Assembly (NCBI GenBank): GCA_020465985.1 | Contig: JAANYP010003713.1 | Span: 124,001 to 188,000, forward strand | Length of the DNA: 64,000 nucleotides | Origin: Centrapalus pauciflorus | Taxonomy: Eukaryota > Streptophyta > Magnoliopsida > Asterales > Asteraceae | Direction of reading: 5' to 3' | Shown here: positions 24,223 to 36,789 of the stretch, one piece after another | Numbering within the stretch: position 1 is the first letter of the stretch | Layout: each line of letters begins with the position of its first letter | Notes under the pieces: generated by a model | What the model was told of the DNA's origin: nothing | Database searches by the model: none | Seen by the model: only the letters and a program-made list of their open reading frames with translations | Position numbers and translations under genes: made by a program

Positions 24223-26259
24223 CTAACTCTGACTCTGGAACAGAAAAGGATAGCGACTCCGCATCTCAGATTCGGGTTCCCAAGTTGCGCTGGTACCCTT
24301 ATGATGTCTCCATTGAATGAGTACCAATGATATCTCTTTATTGCGCAACCTCTTCACCTTGCGATCAGTAATCATCTCTGGCTGCTCAGCATATCTCAAC
24401 TGATCATCCACGGATATTTCTGATAAAGGCACATACTGATCCTCCTTAGCTAGACACTTTCTCAAATGGCTCACATGGAATGTATCATGAACACCGGCTA
24501 ACTCTGGCGGCAATCTCAACCGGTAGGCCTGATCTCTGACCCTGGCAATTATCTCAAACGGCCCTATATACCTCGGACTCAACTTGCCCCGGTGCCTGAA
24601 ACGAATAACACCCTTCCATGGAGACACTTTCAACAACACCTGATCCCCAACACTGAATTCGAGCTCTGAAGTACGGCGGTCAGCGTAGCACTTCTGACGG
24701 CTCTGTGCAACTCGCATATGCTCCCGGATCACAGCTACTTTATCACTCGTCTCCTGAAGTAGCTCGGGCCCACTGATCGGTCGCTCACCGACCTCACCCC
24801 AACACACGGGGGTTAGACACTTACGGCCATATAATGCTTCGAACGGTGCCATCTTAATCGAGGCATGGTAGCTATTATTATAAGCAAACTCTACTAATGG
24901 GAGATGCACATCCCAGCTACCTCTGAAGTCTATGGCACATGCTCTCAACATGTCCTCAAGTGTCTGGTTGGTGCGCTCGGTCTGCCCATCTGTCTGAGGC
25001 CTGTAAGCTGTGCTCAGCTGAACCCGGGTACCCAGCTCTCTCTGGAACCTCTGCCAGAACCGCGAGGTGAATCGAGTATCGCGATCAGAAGTAATCGACT
25101 TCGGAACCCCATGCCGCGACACCACCTCATTAATATACAGCCGCGCTAGCTGGTCCATCGTGATCGTACCCCGAACCGCAAGAAAGTGCGCACTCTTAGT
25201 CAACCGGTCTACTATGACCCAAATCATATCGTTCCCACGCACAGTACGAGGAAGTCTGACGATGAAATCCATCGTGATGTGGTACCACTTCCACTCGGGA
25301 ATCTCCAGTGGTTGTAGACGGCCGTGCGGCTTCTGATGCTCACTTTTGACCCGCAAACATGTCATGCACTGCTCGACATAACGGCCCACATCCCTTTTCA
25401 TACCCGGCCACCAGTAGAACTCTCGGAGATCTCGGTACATCTTGGTGCTCCCAGGGTGAATAGACAACCTCGACTTATGTGACTCATCAAGAATCAACTG
25501 TCGCAAGTTCCCAACTCTGGGAACCCAAACTCTGCCTCTCAGCGTATATATCCCTCGGTCATCCCTGACCAACGACTCTGTCTGCCCAACTAACCTTTCC
25601 CGCTTCACATTCTGCTCCCGCAGACCCTCTATCTGTGCCAATCTCAGACTGTCAATCAGGGTAGAGGTGATCTCGAGTCTCACAGCTCGGGAGGTAATCG
25701 TCTGAACGCACGCCTTACGACTCAAGGCGTCAGCAACTACGTTCGCTTTTCCAGGATGATACTGTATCTCACAGTCATAATCTTTCAGAAGCTCTAAACT
25801 GCGTCTCTGTCGCATGTTCAACTCCTTCTGACTAAAAAGATACTGAAGGCTCTTATGATCCGTATATACTACAAATTGGGACCCATATAAGTAATGCCGC
25901 CATATCTTTAACGCAAAGACTATGGCATCCAACTCAAGATCATGGACAGTACGATTCTCCTCATATGTTTTCAGCTGTCTCGAAGCGTAGGCAATCACCT
26001 TGCCCCGCTGCATCAACACACAACCCAGCCCTGTCCCTGATGCATCACAGTACACAGCGAAATCATCCGTACCCTCGGGCAAGGCTAACACCGGCGCCTG
26101 GCACAATCGAGCTCTCAACTCGGCAAAATCAGTCTCCTGCTCGTCATTCCACTCGAATGGTACGCCCTGCCGTGTCAATCTCGTCAACGGCATGGCTATC
26201 CGCGAAAAATTCTGAATGAACCGTCTGTAGTAGCCTGCTAATCCCAGGAAACTACGAAT
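24223..26259 (-). pseudogene. Gypsy pol: RNase H, integrase, chromodomain
   Basis: The frame is open from 26259; the first ATG is at 26193 and gives 656 residues. RNase H begins about residue 45 with the catalytic Asp in YCDASGTGLG and continues to HPGKANVVADALSRK. Integrase has the zinc-binding HHCC region (ending CMTCLRVK). The catalytic triad is D in HITMDFIV, D in ITSDRDTRF and E in DGQTERTNQTLEDML. A chromodomain-like C-terminus (QWRHHKGTSATWEPE) points to the chromovirus branch, probably Tekay. Such domains target insertion to marked chromatin. This part is intact, but translation from gag is blocked by the stop at 26260. Confidence 0.9.
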
Positions 26260-26502
26260 CTATGGCACGGTCTTAGGCTGCTCCCAACTCATCACAGCCT
26301 CGATCTTCGCAGGATCCACTTTGATGCCATCGCTGCTCACAATATGGCCCAAGAACTGCACTTCTCGGAGCCAAAACTCGCACTTCGAAAATTTCGCATA
26401 AAGTCTCTCTTTCTGCAGCACGCTTAGGACCTCCCTCAAGTGCTGCTCATGCTCCTCAGCGCTCCTCGAGTAGATCAATATGTCGTCTATGAACACGATC
26501 AC
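26260..26502 (-). pseudogene. Gypsy reverse transcriptase, middle fragment
   Basis: It encodes the RT active-site strand (VFIDDILIYS) and the connection region up to a TAG stop at 26260-26262. It is in the same frame as the downstream RNase H-integrase segment, so a single substitution explains the stop. It is out of frame with the upstream ORF. Confidence 0.88.
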
Positions 26503-28892
26503 AAATCGACCAACATGGCTCTACACACCCTATTCATCAAATCCATGAAGGCTGCGGGTGCGTTAGTCAGTCCGAATGGCATGACTAGAAACTCATAGTG
26601 TCCATAGCGCGTCCTGAAGGCTGTCTTGGGCACATCTTCTTCCCTGACCTTCAGCTGATGATATCCAGATCGCAAATCAATCTTCGAGAAGAAGCTAGAT
26701 CCCTGTAGCTGATCGAATAAATCGTCGATTCGCGGAAGTGGATATCTATTCTTCACTGTCACTTTATTTAACTCCCGATAATCGATACACATTCGCATGG
26801 TACCGTCTTTCTTCTTTACAAACAACACCGGTGCTCCCCACGGTGATGAGCTCGGACGGATAAATCCCCTATCCAGCAACTCCTGAAGCTGAGTCATCAT
26901 CTCTCGCATCTCAGTGGGTGCCAGCCTGTAAGGCGTCTTCGCAATCGGCACCACTCCAGGGATAAGGTCGATCCGGAACTCTACCTGGCGATCTGGCGGT
27001 AGCCCAGGTAGCTCATCTGGGAATACCTCAGGGTAGTCTCGCACTACAGGTACATCCCCTACCTTCGTCTTCTCCTTCTGGGCGTCAATCACATAAGCCA
27101 AGAAGGTTTCGCAACCCTTGGTCACATATCTCTGAGCTCTAATCATCGAGATAATCCCAATCTCCCCCTTTCGCCTCTCCCCGTAAACTGTCACGACCTC
27201 GGTTTCAGAAATCGGTATCCTGATCATCTTCTTTGCACAAAGATTATCTGCCTGACGGGCTGTCATCCAGTCCATACCGACGATCACATCGAAACTGCTG
27301 ATCTCGATAGGCAGTAAATCGATCAAAAATCGGTGAGTATCAATCTCGAGTACACACTCTCGATAAATACGGCTCACTAAAGCGGTACTGCCGTCTACCC
27401 TCTCGACAATCAATGGCACAGATAATACAGTAGGAACAACAGTAAAATAAGCACAGAAGGACACTGACACATAAGAACGATCGGCTCCAGAATCAAATAA
27501 GACTCGCGCACGCAAGCCATTCAGAATATACGTACCCGTAACAACATCTGGAGCATCTCTGGCCTCCTCAGCTGTGGCCTGGAACACCCGGCCTCTGGCT
27601 CTCGGAGCTGCATCCCTGCGGGAGGTGGAAGAAGAAGGCTCGACTCTAGCACCACTCGTGCTCGCTCCCGGTACTGCTGGTGCTGTCTCTGGGCAGTCTC
27701 TCATGCGATGGCCCGGCTTCCCACATCGGAAGCATAATGCCTCTGGGGCTGTGCAGGCTGTAGCTGTGTGGCCGAACTGACCACATCTAAAACATCGAAA
27801 CTGATCACTGGCACACGGTCCGGCATGCCTGCGGTGGCATCTCGGACAATCTCGCTCTCCGGATGAACTGTCAGCTCTACTCCCCGATGCCCGGGACCCC
27901 CGCCCAACACTGCTCTGACTGGCCGCATGACTGTCTCTCTGACCCTGTCCCCGGGATCTCTCATCCCGACCTCTATTTCTGCCTCTGTCCCTGCCTTGGT
28001 CCCTACGCGGACCTGAACTCTGCTCCTGATGACGGCCCTGCTCGGGCTGCTGATCCCTCGGCTCGCGCCAGTAACTAGACTGCTCAGTGGCTCCCGTACG
28101 CTGTCTCTGAGTAGGCGGCTGCTCTCGCTGCCTCTCGATCTCTCGCTCTCTCATGCGAGCTAATTCTAGCGCCCTAGCAAAAGATGACGTCTCCTGTAGT
28201 CCCACAAACTCCCTGATATCTGGTCTCAGGCCGTCAACAAAGGCATCGGCCTTGCGCCTCTCTGTACCCACATGCTGCGGCGCGAACTGGGAGTACTCAT
28301 TGAAGCGATCCACATACTGCTGCACGGACAGATCCCTCTGCTGTAAGTGGAGGAAACGGCGCTCCATCTCTCGCTGCTCATCACGGGGTGCATACTGAAT
28401 TTCAAACATGTCCTTAAACTGAGCCCAGGACATCGCATATGCACGAGAATCAGACATGGAAGACTCGATAGATCTCCACCACTGTGAGGCTCCACCCCTC
28501 AACTGATACGTGGCATACCCTACCATGTCTTTCGGGTCCACATGAGCAACCCGAAATGCAGACTCAATCTCGCGCTCCCACGCGAGTGCCATCCCTGGCT
28601 CACCCCCGCCTCTGAACTCTGGAGGATTCCCAGTCATGAAATCCTTAAATGAACCCCCTCGCTGAGATGTAGAGGAAGAGGCACCTGCACCCGTGCCCGT
28701 ATCCTGACCATCCCCAGAACGTGGCCCCGTATCATGCCTCTGCTCTCTCTCCAGCTCTCTCTGCTGTCTATAGAACTCTGTAAGAACCCCAAGCAACTCT
28801 GACTTGCGGATATACTCATCATCACCCGGCGGCTTACCCGCGCCAGAACCCTCTCCCTGGTCTGCCATACTGATCTGCACAAAACAAGGCAA
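26499..28892 (-). pseudogene. Gypsy gag, protease and N-terminal reverse transcriptase
   Basis: A 797-residue open frame. The likely true start is the second ATG at 28868 (MADQGEGSGAGKPPG). Gag is followed by a basic, arginine/glutamine-rich stretch and two CCHC zinc knuckles (CFRCGQFGHTATAC and CFRCGKPGHRMRDC). The protease active site is VLFDSGADRSYVS. RT begins with IPGVVPIAKTPYRLAP and keeps the first catalytic Asp in SKIDLRSGYHQ. The frame is lost just before the FIDD motif by a one-base shift near 26510, after which the ORF ends MLVDL-stop. The polyprotein is otherwise continuous. Confidence 0.9.
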
Positions 28893-29032
28893 TTAAGCAC
28901 AAGAAATAGGTCTCCCAGCGTTATACACTAAGCCAGGATAATTAAATCCTCTAGTATCCGTCACCGGAATACTCCCCAAGAATCTGAACACGGTCTAAGC
29001 TCAAGCATCCACTGATACTCAATACTAAAACC

Positions 29033-29048
29033 ACAAGCTCTGATACCA
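29033..29048 (-). other. Primer binding site (initiator tRNA-Met)
   Basis: On the minus strand TGGTATCAGAGCTTGTGG follows the 5' LTR after a short TGTA spacer. It is complementary to the 3' end of plant initiator tRNA-Met. Confidence 0.85.
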
Positions 29049-29052
29049 TACA

Positions 29053-30757
29053 TGTAACACCCTCTAATCCCAGCTAAAAGCCACGTCATTTACAATACAC
29101 ATGTGGCATTAACGCAATCACAATCCATGTCACAATGTCAAGGTTTACACAAACACTGATTAATTAAAACATTTTACACACATTAACCATAATACCCCGA
29201 AGTCAACCCGACATACAAGACCCGACCCGGACCCAAATATTCACATACATCCCAGTATCATTTGTCCCAAAGTTTCTAGCAAAATATCACATACAGATAA
29301 CAAAAGCAGAATCTCCCAATCGCAGCAAGTCAAGCTCCTATCGTCGCTCAGGAGCTGGCGGTCCTATCTTCGGTCCCCCTGATACACACATCAGACTCGA
29401 ATACGTAAGCTTCGCAGCTCGTGAGTACACAAGGGTTAGACACTGCACAATTCACATAATCACACATCGCATGTCACATGGCAACCCTACACTACACGGC
29501 ATAACACGTGCCAGCGAGTCTCTACTCAGAGACCCTAGAGATCCAATACAGAAAGAGATACTCATCTCCATTTGGGAAATCCCTCCCCCCTGGAGCCAAA
29601 CCACGCCCGTGGAAGCTAACAGGAATAACGGCCGCATATATATATATGGGAACCCTTCACAGGGTCAAACAGAGCTACACAGCTCCCACGATACTCATCG
29701 CAATATATAGTAATGGATCTCAAATATAACACATAGTAAGAAAGAAAGATCATACCTGAGGGGCAACTCGCAGTGCCCAACACAATCACAACAATAATAT
29801 ATACACATATTATGACTCGATAAAAGTAGGCCCTTTGAAAAGAACTCGTGTACTCACCTGGATCACCCTGCACAATTTCCCTAACTGTCTGATCCGAACT
29901 CGGCCCGTAACAGTCTCTGATAGCCCCTGTACACAATTAATTCTCTCAGATTAATCCCAATTATCCCATAACTATTAATATACCCAAATGAACCCACAAA
30001 ACAACCCAACGGACCCCCAAAGCCCAAACCGACCCAAGCCCGCAGAAGCCCGATCGCGGCCGCACTGGCTCGATCGCGGCCCGCGCTCCCTAAGAACATC
30101 GCGGCCGCGCTTAGCGCGTCGCGACCGCGTTCACGAAGCAGAACAGTTTCCCTGTTCGTTTTTCTGTTCTGTCCAGGAGGTAATTACCTCCCCAAACCCG
30201 ATTCCCAACAGATAAAACACATGATATGAATACCAAACTATTACCAACATGCTTACACAAAAATTCCCAACATATAGCCCTATTTATCTCACAAAATCAG
30301 ATTCAATTGGAAGGTTTCTTACCTTGAACTCCAAGAACACAAAAGAGAAGATTAAATTCTGATTTCACACTTTAATCACTTGATTTATGATCAATTCCAA
30401 GTCCCAGCAGCATAGGTTCACACACACACACCTTTATCTCAGATTTTGCACAAAAGGAAGGAAGAAGGAAACGTTATACACATATACGCTATATACGGAT
30501 CCCGTTATATCGCGGGTTCGACACCGATACCCGACCCCAATATCAAAAATCCACTATTTATATCATTAAATCCCATTTAATCTCGTGAATCCATAATTAT
30601 AATTTATCCACTAAAATTATATCCCGAATCCACGTAATCCCCCGTCCCGACACGTATAATCCACTATACGGGACGCAATTGGACCAACGCAATAATCACT
30701 ATTATAATTAGTCAATAGGATAATTACACGTACCTGCTCGGGAGTCGGGGTGTTACA
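29053..30757 (-). repeat. 5' LTR of the gypsy element
   Basis: It matches 22471-24187 along its length, with indels such as ACACACACAC length and the divergent stretch around 29782-29845. It has the same GC-rich block (about 30049-30136). It acts as promoter for the minus-strand element. Confidence 0.93.
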
Positions 30758-30792
30758 ATGTTGATCACTCTGGTTTATCTTCTGTAAGTGAA

Positions 30793-31302
30793 GTGAATCT
30801 AACTAACTCTGCTAAGTTTGATTCATCTTCAGATCTGAAACTTAAGTATCTTCTCAAGATACATAAAGGCAAAGACAAAATTATTGAACAACTTCCGGTC
30901 AAGACTTACACTGGTGAATCTTCGAAGTCAAATTTTCCTAAAGTTTCTGAAAATACTAGTCATTCTAATCATAAAATATTTTCACAGAAAAATACCAAGT
31001 ATTATCAGAAACAGGCAAGAACCGGACAGTTGTTCATAAAGAAGAGTTTGAAAAAGTCTGAACATTCAAAGTCAAGTTTCTTTAGAAATTCAGATATTCA
31101 ATTTCCAAATACTCAAAGAAATTTGTTTTTTGCTTTTGAGAAAGAAGCTGATAGTTATAATTTGCAATGGGTACCTAAATCCAAGTACAAGTGGGTACCT
31201 AAACCCAAGTACAATTGGGTACCAAAACCCATTTTGAAATGGGTACCCAAGAGCGCTAACAAGTCTGGATCCAAATCTGTTTGGATACCAAAGACATCTT
31301 AA
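30793..31302 (+). pseudogene. Gag-derived fragment with WVPK repeats
   Basis: 169 residues, lysine/serine-rich. The last third has repeated tryptophan-containing units (WVPKSKYK, WVPKPKYN, WVPKPILK, WVPKSANK). Related WVP motifs occur in the linker before protease/integrase of Sirevirus polyproteins; that link is from memory. Translation upstream is cut off by the gypsy junction. The reading frame ends at TAA after IPKTS. No zinc knuckle or protease motif is present. Confidence 0.5.
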
Positions 31303-33472
31303 ATTTTGCAGGTTATAGGTTTCTTATCATTTCCGATAAGGACCCGTTCTTCATTTCAATAGGCTCTTGATTACATCAGATCAAGACCCGTGTTTCAAAT
31401 CAAAATGGTTTCTAGTTAATTCAGACTAGAACCCGGAATTCAATGAACCAGAGACAATGGTTTTCAGTTACTTCAGACTGAAACCCAAGCTTATGCGACA
31501 AATGGCTTCTAATCACTTCAGATTAGAACCCGATTCTGAAAGACGAATCTTTCTGGAATTCCTGCCCTGCATTCAACTCAGATGCTGAATTGACAAATAG
31601 GGAGTTTTATTTTTATAATTTTTTGCTCTTTGTTTCATTTCTATGAGTTGACTAACTGTGTCTGCTTATTTCCAGGGGGAGTTTCAGATGCACTTTGACG
31701 ATGACATTTTTCAAAACTATGTGTGATTTTTCACGAAAATATTTGACACACACATAAAAAGAGTTTTTGAGCTGAAAAGAAATATTTTTATGAATCTCTG
31801 AATCTATCATTGAGATTAATTGATCTAATCTCTTTGATTTTCATAATCTCATTTCTTCTGAGATTCTCTTTGTTATAACTCTTCCAATTTATACTGGATT
31901 CTCCCGTTATCTCCCAAATGCTAATTCTTTCAAGAAAGTCTGGTTCTTTTCATATCATATATCAGATTTTCTATTTCATTATGATATCTCCCATATTATT
32001 TGAAAATAATCTCTCTGATATCTCTTGAGCTTCAAAGCTGAAAATCTTTCTGCTGACTCCGATTATGCACCAATCTGAGTGATAGGCATAAATTTCGCTT
32101 CTATGGTCTAACCAGAACCGGAAGACCTACCCAAGGAGCAAACCATCTATAGTTTGTGTGGGTGAGGGTTCTTTAGGTTTATTAGTTGAGAAGTGTCAGT
32201 TATCACGGGATACTGACAGGGTCGAGCAGAGGTAAAATGTAAATGAGAGGGATATTAAAAGGCGATGGTGGTGCATCAGATCATGCTTTTCGTATAAAGC
32301 TGACTGAATTTAATTCTGAAAAGTGAGCCGGGGGGAGCTAGGTTGAAAAGTGCTGAGAGCTGAGAGTTGAGAAAGGATTTGAAGAAAAGATAATCCTATC
32401 CTACACTGTGTCTGCTGGGTAATCCACATAATCTATCAAGCCCTAGGTGACTTGATATTGAAAAAGACGTCATGGACCCAGTGACGCATGCACTTAACCC
32501 CACCAACTACTCAGTTATCTTTCAAAAGATTTCTGTTTCAATAATCACGGAGATATAGCACATTTCTATCGATATGTCATTCGGATATTATTGATATTGA
32601 AACAAGGAAGACATTTGCTCCGGTCTCCCACTTCATTTGATGCACATTGTGTCTAGAGCTGATTATATACACTTTTAGGACACATCGAGTCTATCAGTCT
32701 GCGTGACTATAAACTGCTAGTCCAAAGTGACTAAGCCGGAACAAATATGAGTGATTCTTTCATGATAAAGGATTTCACGATGACTATTTGGAAATCCTAC
32801 CAGTGTTACTATCATGCCAGCGCTGAACGTAGGTCACATAGATTTTATCTATTGTGTAAACAGGAATCCTATGTGGACCTGGACTCGTTATCTCACAAAA
32901 TGAATATGATTCATTTTCCCAAAGTTGAAAAGCTTTGTTTTTGTTCTAAAAAGTTATAGTATCAATTCGAGGGGGAGTGAACTTTTTGAGGGGGTGAGAT
33001 AAATCTGTTTTGTATAGGGGGAGAGATGTCAGTTTAAGGGGGAGAAAATCAATTTGTAATAATTTCTGAGTTGTAATTGTTGTTGTATTTCTTCTACTGT
33101 AATTTCATTGAATTAATGTTTCTGAAGTTTTTGCATGATGTTCATAATTTTTTATGATCATCATGAGGGGGAGAAAAGCTGAATTTCAGAAACAACTGTT
33201 GAGTAGTTTGAAATCAACTGAAGGCAATTACTACATCATCTCAAGACAATTGATCAAGGAAGAGATTTAAAAGCTATTCATGATCCAAGGGGGAGTGTGC
33301 TTACAAGAAAAGAGAAGATCAGAATAGAAGAGATGTGAAGATCAGAGTGAGACAATAAAGAAGAAGATTCAGAGATCGAAGAGAAGGTGCAAGAAAAGTT
33401 TCAAGAAAGAATGTTCAAGTTCCCTGCAATGTACTTTAATTTGAAAATTGATTTCATCTCTAAGGGGGAGAT

Positions 33473-33790
33473 TGTTGGGTACAAATTTATATAGAGTTGT
33501 AATCAATTTTATTGTAAAAGTTCAGGGGTTGTTTGTGAAAATCCTCAATACTTTGTATTGTGTATAAATAGGAGTGTATGTGTGCTGTTATAAAAAAAAT
33601 CTCAGATTACACAAAAACACATACACATATACGGATCTGATTGAGAGAGAGAAGAAGATTGCTGTCCAAGATAGCCAAGAACTCAATGTAATATTTCTCT
33701 CTTTAATCATTCAATATAATGTGTTGGATTGATAATTGTTCATATGAATTGTGTGTATGTTGTATGAATTGTTAGAAATTTGAATTCACA
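33473..33790 (+). repeat. 3' LTR of the Sirevirus-like element
   Basis: It begins TGTTGGGTACAAATTTATAT directly after the polypurine tract AAGGGGGAGAT and contains a TATA box (GTATAAATAGG at about 33564). The end, TTGAATTCACA, is my estimate because no second LTR is in the window. Confidence 0.65.
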
Positions 33791-34490
33791 GGCTGGACTG
33801 CGGAAGAATAGCACACTGGATGGTGCTAATTCGGATGAAAGACTGATTTCGGATGAATAGTAGTTCGGGTGAACAGTGTTTCGGATCGGCAGTATTTCGG
33901 ATGGACAGGGGTTCGGACAAGGACCAAATTCGGATGGAATTTGAGTTCGGATGGGGAACCTAATTCGGATATGGTCGAATTCGGATGGATACTATAGGGA
34001 CCTAGTTTCGGATGATATGAAGTCTGATGGACCGAATTCGGATGAACCGGATTCGGATGAACAGTGATGACTTCGGATAGGGTATTTCGGATGAACAGTA
34101 TGTGGTTCAGATGAAGTGATGGAACCGAACTCGGATGGTCAGAATTCGGGTGAACAGTGGACAGGCACTTAGGAAAATGTCCAGGAAGGGGACCAAATTC
34201 GGAAGGTCCGAGTTCGGGTGGTCCGAAATGGATATGGTCCGAAGTGTAAATTTAAAATTAAAGCACAAGTCCAAAATGGGAAAATGGGAATGCCTGATCT
34301 GAACTTCGGATGGTCTGAAGTTCGGATGGGACCGAATGAGGGTCCGAAATTGGCACAAGATGGTCCGAAATACACCTAAGATTGGTCCGAATTGGACCGA
34401 AATGAGGTCCGAACTAGGGTTTTATATGGTCCGAATTGGGATCTCAATTGGTCCGAAATGCTACAGTGACTGGTCCGAAATACAGCAGGT
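33791..34490. repeat. Degenerate array of TTCGGATG / GGTCCGAA words
   Basis: Dozens of short units built on TTCGGATG, GAACAGT and GGTCCGAA occur at irregular spacing of about 15-30 bp. The region is probably the 5' leader of the minus-strand copia element whose LTR begins at 35257. No coding potential. Confidence 0.65.
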
Positions 34491-34897
34491 TTTAGCAGAT
34501 TTTCTAAGGCAGAACATGTCAGATGTCTATTTTAGCATATTTAAAGCCTAAAAATGTTTCTAAATGATTGGTAAACTATTTTAAACACTTTTGATGATTT
34601 AAAATAACCCAAAACACTTAAAAAAATAGTAAAGAACAAGCTAAAACCCCTTAAAAACCCATATTTTTAAACTTTGTAAAAAATCCGATTATTGATGATT
34701 TGGATGGAAAGATGGAACTTAGTGAGCTCGAAATCAATATATGATGATATTGTGATGATTATAAGACTATAAGAACACAATAAACACAGAAAACTAAGGG
34801 TGAAATGGATCTAACCGAATGAAACAGTGAGGAACTCGATGAACTTGAAGAAACCCAGCAGAATCCGAGAAGAAACAAGTTGAAATCCACCTTGGAG

Positions 34898-34909
34898 GCT
34901 CTGATACCA
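34898..34909 (-). other. Primer binding site (initiator tRNA-Met)
   Basis: On the minus strand TGGTATCAGAGC lies two bases after the LTR end, the same primer site as in the other LTR elements here. Confidence 0.8.
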
Positions 34910-34911
34910 AT

Positions 34912-35361
<450 letters not shown>

Positions 35362-35460
35362 AAAATAATTTTACTCCCTATATATACAACACACATTCAT
35401 TCATTATCTCATATATATTCTCTCATATTTCTCTCAACCCACATTTCAAATTAAAAAAAA

Positions 35461-36789
35461 ATGTCTTCATCATCTTCATCTTCTACATCTTCGGAAGAAA
35501 TAGAATATATCTCGGAAGCGATAAACACAGTCTCAAAAGCTGCTCGGGACGTTGTAGATTTACGAAATAAAGAAGGTGAAATGTCACGTCCCGCAAAATC
35601 AAGAAAATATATAGAAAGGGATCGTGAATCTGCACACGATCGTCTAATGAGTGATTATTTCGCCGAGAATGTCATTTTTCAAGGGTATTATTTCCGTCAC
35701 CGTTTTAGAATGCAAAAGTCGTTATTTGTACGTATTGTTGACGATTTGACGAGAGAGTGTCGGTACTTTCAATAGAAGATGGATGCCAGAGGTGCGGTTG
35801 GATTTTCTCCGATTAAAAAATGTACGGACGCTCTTCGTCAATTAGCATATGGGACATCCGCAGATGGTTTGAACGAGAGTTTCAGAATGTCTTCTCGCGT
35901 CGCAAGAGAAAATCTTGATAAATTTTGTAAGTATATTCTGCAAGTTTATGGCCCTAAATATTTACGCAGACCAACGTATAATGATGTACAACAATTATAT
36001 GTTCATCATTCTAGCGTTCATGGCTTTCCTGGTAAGCTTGGAAGTTTAGATTGTCTCCATTGGAGTTGGGGAAATTGTCCTAACGCGTATAAAGGTCAAT
36101 ACACTCGTGGTGATCATGGTCACCCAAGAGTCATACTTGAAGCGGTAGCTTCACAAGATCTTTGGGTTTGGCATGCCTTCTTCGGTGCCCTGTGGTCAAA
36201 TAATGACATAAATGTGTTGAATATATCACCACTCTTCAATAAAATTTATGACGGCACGACACCCGAATGTCCATTTGAAATTCGTGCCTCTACGTACAAG
36301 TATGGGTACTGTCTTGTTGATGAGATATACCTTGATTGGGCCACATTCGTGAAATCAGTTTTGGCTCCAATCGATGCTAAACGAAAAAGATTTAAGGTGG
36401 CCCAAGAAAGAGATCGAAAAGATGTGGAACGAGCGTTCGGTATTCTCAAAAGGCGTTGGCAAATATTGAAGCACCCGTCACCTTTTTATCATGTGGAGAA
36501 AATGACAAAAGTAATGTATACGTGTATCATATTGCATAACATGATTATAGAAGATGAAGGAAACGCAATATGTCAATATGATGAAAACGAAGTCACTCCA
36601 ACAACAATACCAGCGGAGATCGGTAGTAGTGCGTACATGGCTCGACATTCAGAGATACGTAAAACTGAAGTGCATCATAATCTCCGTGCCGACTTGGTTG
36701 AACATATTTGGGGTGTTCAAAACATTGATCTCAACGTTGATCCGGTTGATGATTTTGAAAACGAATATTCGGACCAAGACATTGCGTAG
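35461..36789 (+). pseudogene. PIF/Harbinger transposase, one in-frame stop
   Basis: An intronless DDE transposase (DDE_Tnp_4 family) of about 442 codons, interrupted by a single TAG at 35773-35775 after ECRYFQ. Both halves are in one frame. The N-terminal part starts with a serine run and has the usual HDRLMSDYF and RHRFRM motifs. The catalytic residues are present: D (36049) in GSLDCLHW, D (36205) in SNNDINVL, E (36427) in VERAFGILKRRW. The partner Myb-like ORF is absent. The 3' end has terminal-repeat-like sequence at 37041-37052, but no left terminal repeat was found. The near-intact frame suggests recent loss. Confidence 0.88.

Larger units (their letters stand above)
22471..30757 (-). 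mobile_element. Ty3/gypsy retrotransposon, chromodomain type (Tekay-like)
   Basis: An 8.3 kb element with both LTRs, a primer binding site, a polypurine tract and Gag-PR-RT-RH-IN-chromodomain coding in gypsy order. The LTRs are very similar apart from scattered substitutions and short indels, so insertion was recent. Coding is broken by one frameshift near 26510 and one stop at 26260-26262. The 5 bp flanks differ (ATTAG at left, ATGTT at right), so the usual target duplication is absent. Confidence 0.92.
30758..33790 (+). mobile_element. Sirevirus-like copia remnant, 3' part
   Basis: It holds a gag-like fragment (30793-31302), then about 2 kb of decayed sequence, then a 3' LTR. Between 31670 and 33470 several GGGGGAG tracts occur (about 31674, 32970, 33018, 33038, 33166, 33288, 33463). 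Multiple polypurine tracts before the 3' LTR are a known trait of Sireviruses. The pol gene is missing and the left edge is the gypsy LTR. Confidence 0.7.

Noticed and set aside
24904..28495. Several plus-strand ORFs of 60-90 codons, and other minus-frame ORFs, across the gypsy element
   Set aside because: They lie opposite or out of frame with well-conserved Gag-Pol and show no domain of their own.
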